From Deltaproteobacteria bacterium (GTDB lineage: Bacteria; UBA10199; SPLOWO2-01-44-7), in assembly GCA_030648035.1 (NCBI GenBank), contig JAUSII010000116.1, forward strand, positions 1 to 60,985: DNA of 60,985 nt, in the 5' to 3' direction. Positions 1-6,352 of the stretch are shown piece by piece. The notes below the pieces were generated by a model, which was not told where the DNA came from, did no database searches, and saw nothing but the letters and a program-made list of their open reading frames with translations. The translations under genes were made by a program, and so were the position numbers. Within the stretch, counting starts at the first letter, position 1; every line of letters starts with the position of its first letter.

Positions 1-19
1 CTGGCTGGCTGGCTGGCTG
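1..19. repeat. CTGG tetranucleotide tandem repeat
   Basis: Almost five tandem copies of CTGG sit at the very left edge of the window. They lie inside the reverse transcriptase frame on the minus strand, where they encode Ser/Gln/Pro/Ala residues. A unit of four bases shifts the frame when copies are gained or lost. The true length is unknown because the window ends here, and the repeat may simply be where an assembly broke. Confidence 0.75.
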
Positions 20-558
20 TGCAAATTATGGGCCATCATGTGATGTGAATCGAGCACTTTCTGAATTAGCCACAAAGTATCCACGCACGCAACTTTTCTT
101 TTGATGAGACGCATTAAAATCTGGCAGTCAATACTCGGAAAATATTTTCGGATGTCGCACTTCAAAACGTAGGCATTTCTTCGGGCAAATTTTTGAAACC
201 GGTCCAATGCCGCATGGGTCCCCTTTTCTTTTCGAGTGGCATAAGAGTCAGAAATAAACGTCGGCTCAAAGATCGGCTCCAAAATATTGTGAATGGCATG
301 GTGCACAACTCTGTCGCGATAAGGGGCGGCACTGATGATTCTCTGTTTGGGTTCGTAAATGGTAAAGTGGTGATATTGGCCAGGTTCATAGCGTTTTAAC
401 GACAAATCTTTATGCAACTGCCACAACTCTTTTTCGAGATAAAAATTAAAACGAGCGACCGGCTTTTTGAACCGCTTGCCTCTTTGAGATAAACGAGAGG
501 CCTTTAGCAAATTTTGAAAAGCAATAATCTGTTCGTAGAGATGGTCGAAGGTTCTCAT
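1..558 (-). CDS. DGR reverse transcriptase (3' part outside the window)
   Basis: Reverse transcriptase of a diversity-generating retroelement, which would copy the template repeat RNA with adenine-directed errors and feed the mutagenised cDNA to the variable repeat of the target gene. The frame is open for 186 codons from an ATG at 558 and leaves the window without a stop. Visible RT features are the early block RIISAAPYRDRVVHHAI (residues 73-89) and motif A, KCDIRKYFPSID (residues 133-144), with the probable catalytic Asp135. The second catalytic motif (xxDD) is beyond the edge. The start overlaps the avd stop in an ATGA arrangement, so the two are probably translationally coupled. The order target-avd-RT supports a DGR rather than a group II intron or retron. 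No template repeat is visible in the window; it is expected to the left of position 1. Confidence 0.9.
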   Translation of the reverse strand, partial: MRTFDHLYEQIIAFQNLLKASRLSQRGKRFKKPVARFNFYLEKELWQLHKDLSLKRYEPGQYHHFTIYEPKQRIISAAPYRDRVVHHAIHNILEPIFEPTFISDSYATRKEKGTHAALDRFQKFARRNAYVLKCDIRKYFPSIDCQILMRLIKRKVACVDTLWLIQKVLDSHHMMAHNLHSQPASQ

Positions 559-899
559 GTTTTGGATTTTTGCTGTTTGAGCCAACCGCCCAACTGCACG
601 CCGATCTCGTTGATCATTTTTGAAATGACTTCGTAACGATGCAGGGGAATGATCTTCAGATCTTTGCACAACCGAACATAATAGCGGGCCTTCTCCAATT
701 TGACATTGGCCTTTTGTAACAAGATTGATTTCTCTTTTGTGAAGCAGGCCTCCAAAAGCAGTTCCAGAATATCAAAACTGATTGATTCAAGCCGTTCGCC
801 CAACTGATACCGTTCGGACCTTGGAAATTTGGCGACTTGAGGAATGAGATAGAGCAGAAAATCGTAGACTCTCGTTATAATTTGTGGAGTTTCTCGCAT
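555..899 (-). CDS. avd: DGR accessory variability determinant Avd
   Basis: Avd is a small basic four-helix-bundle protein that forms a barrel-like pentamer and binds the DGR reverse transcriptase and template RNA; it is required for mutagenic retrohoming. The protein is 114 residues from the ATG at 899, typical for the family, and contains the recognisable segments KFPRSERYQLGERLES, DILELLLEACF, KARYYVRLCKDL and MINEIGVQLGGWL. A longer frame could start at a GTG at 929, but that codon lies inside the hairpin 910-940 and adds residues unlike Avd, so 899 is preferred. It lies between the target gene (68 bases from its stop) and the RT gene (4-base overlap), the usual compact DGR order. Confidence 0.9.
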   Translation of the reverse strand: MRETPQIITRVYDFLLYLIPQVAKFPRSERYQLGERLESISFDILELLLEACFTKEKSILLQKANVKLEKARYYVRLCKDLKIIPLHRYEVISKMINEIGVQLGGWLKQQKSKT

Positions 900-909
900 A
901 AAAATATCT

Positions 910-940
910 CGGCCCCATTTGTTTGCCACAAATGGGGCCG
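910..940. promoter_or_regulatory. perfect 13-bp hairpin between DGR target and avd
   Basis: Two perfect 13-base arms (CGGCCCCATTTGT at 910-922 and its complement at 928-940) enclose a 5-base loop. Read on the coding (minus) strand the loop is GGCAA, so its first four bases fit the GRNA loop pattern known from DGR target-recognition hairpins, which lie just downstream of the variable repeat. Here the hairpin starts 28 bases past the target stop codon. A terminator or attenuator role is possible, since the stem is followed on the minus strand by AGATATTTTT. The DGR role is inferred from position, stem perfection and loop. Confidence 0.65.
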
Positions 941-967
941 AGGGTAAAAGGGTAAAAGCAAAAAGGG

Positions 968-1873
968 TTAACTTATAGAGTCCTGGGGCGCAGCCAGCCG
1001 AAAACCCCTATAGTTGCTACGAGACACGGGCTGAAGGAGGTCGCGGCACGACGCGCGCAGGTACCCCGGATTATTGCTGCCCCAGGAGCCGCCGCGCAGA
1101 ACTTTAAAATCACCACTCACAAGGCCTATTGGATCGGTTACGGCTCCTCTTGGATAATCTCCATACCAACTTCTTGTCCATTCCCAAACATTGCCTGTCA
1201 TGTGGCGCAGACCATTAGGCAAAGTCGGATATTTGGAATCATTCACATCGATAGTAGAGCCCGCATTAAAATGAGCCTCGGTTTTGACCAACTTTCCGCT
1301 CGGTGTGGCATATTCGCGCGGTTTTCTCTCTCCACGAACCACACGCGCGGCATATTCCCATTCAGCCTCTTCCGGAAGACGAACGGCATGCAATGCACTA
1401 AAAACAAATGCATCATACCAATTCACATTTATAGCAGGCTGACCGGAACCATCAAAATTTGCGGGGGGAGTGTGATCGGCAATATGAACAAGATTCAATG
1501 CGCCGATTAATCTGGCCGCTCCACCTTTTGCAATTTCTCCCGCATCGGGAATCAACCGATCTAACGAAGATCTGATTTCAGCGGAAGAACTTCCCAAAGC
1601 CAACAATTTTTCCACACCGGTTTGGCCATCGGCTCCAATCAGCGCAAAACGATTGGCTCCCAATGACGCGGCAAATTTGCCGTAGGTTTCGTTGGTAATT
1701 GGATTGCGACCCATTCTGAAATTGGAAACGGTGACCGGATGTTCCGGAGCATCCTCGAAACGACTGGAACCCATTGTAAAAGTTCCTCCTTCGATGGCCA
1801 CCAAACTCGGTGCAATGGTTGCAAAATTTGCGGCGGCCATACCTGCCAAATCGGAACCCATAATCAGTGACAT
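968..1873 (-). CDS. DGR target protein, FGE-sulfatase / C-type-lectin fold
   Basis: A 301-residue protein with a formylglycine-generating-enzyme-like fold (C-type lectin class), the most common scaffold of DGR-diversified ligand-binding proteins. Family marks include the start EGGTFTMGSS (about residue 29), ...PVTVSNFRMG, NVNWYDAF, LPEEAEWEYAAR, GNVWEWT and the end LRGGSWGSNNPG...YRGFRLA. The last 40 residues form the variable repeat. The start at 1873 is fixed by a strong ribosome-binding site, AAGGAGG, five bases upstream. There is no classical signal peptide, although the first 25 residues are hydrophobic and small-residue rich (MSLIMGSDLAGMAAANFA). A sigma28-like promoter at 1984-2010 would drive it together with avd and RT. 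It is probably a variable binding protein rather than a sulfatase activator; its ligand and location are unknown. Confidence 0.88.
   Translation of the reverse strand: MSLIMGSDLAGMAAANFATIAPSLVAIEGGTFTMGSSRFEDAPEHPVTVSNFRMGRNPITNETYGKFAASLGANRFALIGADGQTGVEKLLALGSSSAEIRSSLDRLIPDAGEIAKGGAARLIGALNLVHIADHTPPANFDGSGQPAINVNWYDAFVFSALHAVRLPEEAEWEYAARVVRGERKPREYATPSGKLVKTEAHFNAGSTIDVNDSKYPTLPNGLRHMTGNVWEWTRSWYGDYPRGAVTDPIGLVSGDFKVLRGGSWGSNNPGYLRASCRDLLQPVSRSNYRGFRLAAPQDSIS
986..1099 (-). repeat. DGR variable repeat (VR)
   Basis: This is the 3' end of the target gene, from LRGGSW (codons 1099-1082) to GFRLAAP. Against the general DGR template pattern (a run of Asn codons between fixed residues) the fixed positions RGGSW, NNP, LRAS, P and GFRLA are in place, while the expected Asn positions hold Gly, Ser, Tyr, Cys, Asp, Leu, Val and Ser. 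Several of these use codons ending in C (GGC, AGC, TAC, TGC, GAC, CTC), as AAC codons altered at their adenines would. The template repeat itself is not in the window, so the exact limits and the number of substitutions cannot be read. Confidence 0.8.
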
Positions 1874-1890
1874 TGTATCCTCCTTGATTT

Positions 1891-1956
1891 GTCATTCTGA
1901 GCCGCAGGCGAAGAATCCAGTGGATCAACGGGATCCTTCGCTTCGCTCAGGAGGAC
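1891..1956. repeat. imperfect palindromic repeat in the DGR leader
   Basis: Left arm 1891-1918 (GTCATTCTGAGC...GCGAAGAATCC) and right arm 1931-1956 are imperfect inverted copies separated by about 12 bases. The core CTGAGC..GCGAAG.ATCC looks like a dispersed palindromic repeat found in many bacterial genomes. It lies between the predicted transcription start (about 1977) and the ribosome-binding site, so it would fold into the 5' leader of the DGR transcript. Confidence 0.6.
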
Positions 1957-1983
1957 AACATGTTATCATCGTTCACATATTAC

Positions 1984-2010
1984 TTATCGTCACAATGCAG
2001 AAAAAGTTGC
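1984..2010 (-). promoter_or_regulatory. sigma28-like promoter of the DGR operon
   Basis: On the minus strand GCAACTTT (2010-2003) is followed after exactly 11 bases by GACGATAA (1991-1984). The E. coli sigma28/FliA consensus is TAAAGTTT-N11-GCCGATAA. The same motif with the same spacing stands before three other minus-strand units in this window (8430-8456, 24064-24090, 51635-51661). Transcription would begin near 1977, about 100 bases before the target start. Confidence 0.6.
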
Positions 2011-2121
2011 TTCATCAAACATAAAAATTTTTATGACTTTTTTATAGTGGAGTGTAAAAAGGACTGAAGTGCAAAAATTTCAAATAATTCCGGCTAGTTA
2101 TCTGATGACCGCTTTGTGTTT

Positions 2122-2715
2122 CTAACTCATCTCGCGTCTCTGCTCCAGCGCTTTGGCCAGAGTGGAGGCGTCCAGGTATTCGAGTTCGCCGCCGACGGGG
2201 ATGCCGGAGGCGAGGCGGGTGATGCGCACTCCCAGGGGTTTAAAGAGGCGGGAGAGATAAAATGCGGTGGCGTCACCTTCCACATTGGAGTTGGTCGCCA
2301 GAATCAACTCTTTGGGGCCGCCGTCTTTCAGGCGCTCCAACAATTCCTTCACCTTTAAATCATCGGGGCCGATGCCATCCAACGGGGAGAGAGCGCCGTG
2401 CAAGACATGATAGCGGCCGCGAAAGCTCGATGTCTTTTCGACCGCGGTCACATCGGAGGGCTCTTCCACCACGCAAATCAGATGGGCCTCGCGTCTTGTA
2501 TCAGAGCAGATACGGCACGGGTTTTCCTGCGTGATGTTGCAACAGACCTGGCAGAGTTTTATTTTTTCGTGCAGATCTTTCAGCGCCTCGCTCAAATCCC
2601 TTGAAATTTGTTTGGACGATTTGAGCAGAAAAAAAGCAAGCCGCGTGGCGGTCCGCTCTCCCACTCCGGGCAATTTGCCCAGGGCATAAATCAGTTTGTC
2701 GATGGGGCTGGTCAT
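2122..2715 (-). CDS. recR: recombination mediator RecR
   Basis: RecR works with RecO (and RecF) to load RecA on gapped DNA. The protein is 197 residues, the normal length. It shows the N-terminal helix-hairpin-helix segment (GKLPGVGERTATRLAFFLL), the four-cysteine zinc motif (LCQVCCNITQENPCRICSD) and a Toprim domain with VVEEPSD and ATNSNVEGDATAFYL. The gene overlaps the end of dnaX by four bases (ATGA), the usual dnaX-recR coupling; ybaB, which often lies between them, is instead at 24.1-24.4 kb here. Confidence 0.96.
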   Translation of the reverse strand: MTSPIDKLIYALGKLPGVGERTATRLAFFLLKSSKQISRDLSEALKDLHEKIKLCQVCCNITQENPCRICSDTRREAHLICVVEEPSDVTAVEKTSSFRGRYHVLHGALSPLDGIGPDDLKVKELLERLKDGGPKELILATNSNVEGDATAFYLSRLFKPLGVRITRLASGIPVGGELEYLDASTLAKALEQRREMS

Positions 2716-4301
2716 TCCTTGTTCTCCACACGCACCTCTTCGACGACCGCGCCGAGAATATTGGCGGCTTCACGGACTGAATCGTGCTTCAAGGCCGCCT
2801 CCTGCAATATTTTTCTGCGCGACTGCGTTTCATCCGGCAGGGGCACGCTGGAAGAAGTGGAATAGACCAGTTTCAATACATAGGGTTTTCCAAAAAATTT
2901 GAGAAAGATCGCCTCGACCTGTTTTTTGCGATCTTCTTCCATAAGCATTTCACCATAAATCGAACCGGTTTCAAAACCGATCTCAATGGCCATGGCCCCC
3001 ATCGAAACCAGACGCCCATGATTGAGAATGGAAATAAGACGCGGATTTTCTTTCTGGAGCCAGACGAGGAACGGGTCCCAAGTTTTGCCTTCGCTCTTTT
3101 CTTCTTTTATTACGGAGGACGTTGGAACAACGGATGGAGAGCTGACGCCCACCCCACCCGATTTGGCGACCCTTTCCAACTTGGCCAGAATCTCTTTGAG
3201 AGGGACCACCTCTGCAATCAGCGTCATCCGCACCAGCAACACATCAAAAAGCATTTTGGGAAACGAGGAACGGGCAATCTCTTCTGCACCCGCATAGGCG
3301 AGCGAAAAAAGCTGGTCGATCTCTTCGGGAGCGGCAAGCGCACTCATCTCTTTTAATGCGCGCACCTCTTCTTTGGCAAGCTCCGCCCAGTCGGGAACGT
3401 CACCCAACGTTTTTACCAGCAGCAAATTTCTAAAACCGGAAACCATATCAAAAGCGAGCCGATTCAAATCGGCCCCGGCCTGATAAAAAAGATGCAACTG
3501 CTCCAGCGCACTTTTCCGGTCTCTATTCAAAACCGCTTTCAACAATCCCCAAAACTGCGTGCGATCAAGAAAGCCGAGCATCGTTTTCAAATTTTCATAA
3601 CCGACGGTTTCACCCGAATAGGCAATCGCCTGATCAAACAGACTCTGCGCATCACGCAGGCTCCCGCCCGCCTCTTGCGCGACAAGGTGCAGAGCGTCGT
3701 CATCTATCGTCACCTTCTCCGACTCGGCGATTTTTTTGAGATCGATGACCAGTTCTCCCACCGGAATTCGTTTGAAGTCATAACGCTGACAGCGCGACAA
3801 AATAGTGGCGGGAATTTTATGGACCTCGGTGGTGGCAAAAATAAAAATCACATGCGGCGGCGGTTCTTCGAGCGTCTTGAGCAGGGCATTGAAGGCGGGA
3901 GCTGAAAGCATGTGGACTTCATCGATGATATAAATTTTGTAGCGGCCTTTGGCGGAAAGATATTTCACCTTTTCGCGAATTCCACGAATATCCTCAACGC
4001 CGTTATTGGAAGCGCCGTCGATCTCCTGCACATCCATCGACCGACCTTCCAGAATATCGACGCACATCGCACACACATTACAAGGTTCTCGGCTTCCAAT
4101 TCCCTTTTCGCAATTGAGCGCCTTTGCCAGAATGCGCGCGACGGTTGTTTTGCCGATGCCGCGTGCGCCGGTAAAAAGATAGGCATGATGAATGCGCCCG
4201 GTGGCCAGTGCGTTCTGCAAGGTCTGCGTGACATGAATCTGCCCGATGACCTCTGCAAAAAGTTGGGGGCGATATTTGCGGGCTAAGACCTGATAAGACA
4301 T
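2712..4301 (-). CDS. dnaX: DNA polymerase III subunit gamma/tau
   Basis: Clamp-loader ATPase that loads the sliding clamp at the replication fork. The 529-residue protein has the AAA+ core: Walker A (GARGIGKTT, about residue 45), a four-cysteine zinc module (CEKGIGSREPCNVCAMC), Walker B (IIDEVHML) and the sensor/arginine-finger region (ATTEVHKIPATILSRCQRYDF). The C-terminal part after about residue 370 is short and low in conservation, so this is a compact tau. It is followed by recR with a 4-base overlap and diverges from ruvX across only 29 bases. Confidence 0.95.
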   Translation of the reverse strand: MSYQVLARKYRPQLFAEVIGQIHVTQTLQNALATGRIHHAYLFTGARGIGKTTVARILAKALNCEKGIGSREPCNVCAMCVDILEGRSMDVQEIDGASNNGVEDIRGIREKVKYLSAKGRYKIYIIDEVHMLSAPAFNALLKTLEEPPPHVIFIFATTEVHKIPATILSRCQRYDFKRIPVGELVIDLKKIAESEKVTIDDDALHLVAQEAGGSLRDAQSLFDQAIAYSGETVGYENLKTMLGFLDRTQFWGLLKAVLNRDRKSALEQLHLFYQAGADLNRLAFDMVSGFRNLLLVKTLGDVPDWAELAKEEVRALKEMSALAAPEEIDQLFSLAYAGAEEIARSSFPKMLFDVLLVRMTLIAEVVPLKEILAKLERVAKSGGVGVSSPSVVPTSSVIKEEKSEGKTWDPFLVWLQKENPRLISILNHGRLVSMGAMAIEIGFETGSIYGEMLMEEDRKKQVEAIFLKFFGKPYVLKLVYSTSSSVPLPDETQSRRKILQEAALKHDSVREAANILGAVVEEVRVENKE

Positions 4302-4330
4302 GCTTGACTGGTAACTTAGTTAAAAGTTAG

Positions 4331-4768
4331 ATGCAAGAGATGAAAAGGATTATCTGTCTGGATATCGGCGACAAAAGAATCGGTATCGCCATGAGCGACC
4401 CGTTTGGCATGACCGCGCAGGCGCTGGCCACCCTTCAACGCACCACCTTTCGCGCCGATGCCGCCAAAATTCTGGAAATTCTGAAAGAATATCAGGTCGG
4501 TCTGGTTCTGATCGGCCTCCCCCTCAATTCCGAAAGCCAAGAGGGTCCGCAGGCCAAAAAAGTGCGGCATTTTGAGGGGGGCCTGGCAAAATTCTTGAAA
4601 GAGAAGAATCATGCCGCCACCATCGAATGGGTCGATGAAAGTTTTTCCTCCAGAGAAGCGGAGGTTTTTCTTCTGGAAGCCGATTTGAGCCGAAAAAAAA
4701 GAAAAAAGGTGATCGACAAAATGGCGGCCGCCGTCGTTTTGCAGAATTATCTGGATGAACATGGTTAA
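4331..4768 (+). CDS. ruvX: Holliday junction resolvase-like RuvX (YqgF)
   Basis: RNase H-fold nuclease family involved in pre-16S rRNA processing and Holliday junction chemistry. The 145 residues show the first catalytic segment CLDIGDKRIGIAMSD, the middle VLIGLPLNSE and the C-terminal WVDESFSSREAE...DKMAAAVVLQNYL. A second ATG at 4340 gives the more typical family N-terminus (MKRIICLDIG) and could be the true start. The stop lies inside the mltG start region (14-base overlap), so the two genes form a tight pair. Confidence 0.93.
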   Translation: MQEMKRIICLDIGDKRIGIAMSDPFGMTAQALATLQRTTFRADAAKILEILKEYQVGLVLIGLPLNSESQEGPQAKKVRHFEGGLAKFLKEKNHAATIEWVDESFSSREAEVFLLEADLSRKKRKKVIDKMAAAVVLQNYLDEHG

Positions 4769-5777
4769 AAGATTGTTCACCATTTTTGCAGTGTTGATTG
4801 TTCCATGCATCGCGCTGGCAATCTGGTTTTTTGTCTGGCTCACCACTCCCATTCTGCCAAAGACTCCGGAGATCACGATTGAAAAAGGAATGTCTCTGCA
4901 TGCAATCGCCGCAAAACTCTCGGAGCAGAAAATTATTTCGCACCCGAGAGCCTTTGTTCTCTATGCACAGGCCACCGGCAGAGGGCAGGAACTCAAGGCG
5001 GGAGTCTATCTTTTTGACAAAGCGGTCACGCCGCAAACGGTGCTCGACTATCTGGCAAAGGGTGTGGTCTATGCCTTGAAAATTCGTCTGATCGAAGGAT
5101 GGACCAATCTGCAAATGGTCAATCATCTGACCACTCTCCCTTTTATAAAAATTCCAAATTTCAAAGAAGAATTTCTGGCGCTGACCAAAAATGCGGCTTT
5201 CATAAAATCTCTGGAACTATACACACCGACACTGGAGGGTTATCTCTCTCCACAAACCTATTATCTCGCCCCCGGTTCACAAACGGCCGACTTTCTCACC
5301 GCCTTTGTGATGGAATTTAAAAAAGTCTATCAAGAGGCTCTGAAAGATCTCACCGTTTTGCCCAGCCTCTCGGAACATCAGATCGTCACACTCGCTTCGA
5401 TCATTGAAAAAGAGACCGGCGCCGAAGAAGAGCGAACGATCATCGCCTCTGTTTTTTATAACCGCCTCGACAAGGGAATGCTGTTGCAGAGCGATCCAAC
5501 CATTATTTATGGATTGAAACATTTCGATGGCGACATTCGCAAAGGGGACATCACGCACCAGAACATCTACAACACCTATGTCCACAAGGGTCTCCCGCCG
5601 GGCCCCATTTGCAATCCGGGCAGGGCTTCGATCTATGCCGCACTCCATCCGGCAAAAACCGATTATCTCTTTTTTGTTTCAAAGGGAAACGGCACGCACT
5701 ATTTTTCGAAGACAGCGAAGGAACATTTGGAAGCGGTCAGAAAATATCAGATCGAGAGAACTCAAATAGTCCAGTGA
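4755..5777 (+). CDS. mltG: endolytic murein transglycosylase MltG
   Basis: Inner-membrane lytic transglycosylase that cuts nascent glycan strands and sets their length. The 340-residue protein has one N-terminal membrane helix (about residues 7-29), a LysM-like region (ITIEKGMSLHAIAAKLSEQ) and the YceG core with the catalytic Glu in ASIIEKETGAEEER (about residue 219), followed by SVFYNRL...LQSDPTIIYG and GLPPGPICNPG. It overlaps ruvX and ends 16 bases inside the convergent gene 5762-6352. Confidence 0.94.
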   Translation: MNMVKRLFTIFAVLIVPCIALAIWFFVWLTTPILPKTPEITIEKGMSLHAIAAKLSEQKIISHPRAFVLYAQATGRGQELKAGVYLFDKAVTPQTVLDYLAKGVVYALKIRLIEGWTNLQMVNHLTTLPFIKIPNFKEEFLALTKNAAFIKSLELYTPTLEGYLSPQTYYLAPGSQTADFLTAFVMEFKKVYQEALKDLTVLPSLSEHQIVTLASIIEKETGAEEERTIIASVFYNRLDKGMLLQSDPTIIYGLKHFDGDIRKGDITHQNIYNTYVHKGLPPGPICNPGRASIYAALHPAKTDYLFFVSKGNGTHYFSKTAKEHLEAVRKYQIERTQIVQ

Positions 5778-6352
5778 TAGATATCCAAGCCCTGCAAATA
5801 CCAGCGGCCGGAACTTTTTTGAAAAAAGAGACGGACACTTTGCCAGTCCATATTGCCATTCTGCTCCGACCCGGACCAGGCAAGATCAATAAAGGGAAGT
5901 TTGCCGATCATTTTATCGACGGCATTGCCACTGTTGACAAAAATATTAACGCCGCGGATATCGTGACTTTTGGCTATTTTGGAGAGTTTGTCATACCAGA
6001 CAGCTCCAAAATTGCCGGTGATCGGTTTGCCCGTTCCATCCTGCCGCCCCCACCAGCGACTGTTGTTTTCTTTAAAGAGACGGCCCAATGCGGGGCAAGT
6101 TAGCCGGACATTATATTGGCCCAGATAGCGAAAAACAAAACCGGCCCCCGGATCACACATGTTTTCCCACTTTGTTCCATCCTGATCGAGAAGCCCCTGA
6201 ACAAATTGATTCACCAGCGGCTCCACCTGTTTGTAAAATTTTTTGTCTCTCCCTTCCGATTTGGAATATTTGATCTGCGGTGCCTCTTGCGCCTGCAAGT
6301 TAAAAGAGGCAAAAGAAAAAACGAGAAACAAAAAAAGCATTCCATATTTCAT
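5762..6352 (-). CDS. secreted protein of unknown function
   Basis: A 196-residue protein with a clear signal peptide (MKYGMLFLFLVFSFASFNLQAQ, cleavage after QAQ). I recognise no family. It contains two cysteines (CDPGAGF, LTCPALG), many aromatic residues and an SVRLFFQKSSGRWYLQGLDIYH end that resembles the last strands of SnoaL/NTF2-like folds; this is only a hint. The start at 6352 is chosen because GGAGGG lies just upstream, whereas the earlier ATG at 6364 overlaps that site. Its start overlaps the stop of the PilB-like gene by four bases, so it is co-transcribed with that ATPase and may be part of the same export or pilus machine. Confidence 0.8.
   Translation of the reverse strand: MKYGMLFLFLVFSFASFNLQAQEAPQIKYSKSEGRDKKFYKQVEPLVNQFVQGLLDQDGTKWENMCDPGAGFVFRYLGQYNVRLTCPALGRLFKENNSRWWGRQDGTGKPITGNFGAVWYDKLSKIAKSHDIRGVNIFVNSGNAVDKMIGKLPFIDLAWSGSEQNGNMDWQSVRLFFQKSSGRWYLQGLDIYHWTI

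Noticed and set aside
89..115. GCAACTTT on the plus strand, a possible fifth sigma28-like promoter
   Set aside because: The sequence 11 bases on is GACGCATT, not a good -10, and the site lies inside the RT gene in antisense direction.
1..558. Group II intron or retron reverse transcriptase
   Set aside because: The direct linkage to avd and a VR-bearing lectin-fold gene identifies a DGR.
555..929. Longer Avd starting at the GTG at 929
   Set aside because: The start codon lies inside a perfect hairpin and the extra ten residues are not Avd-like.
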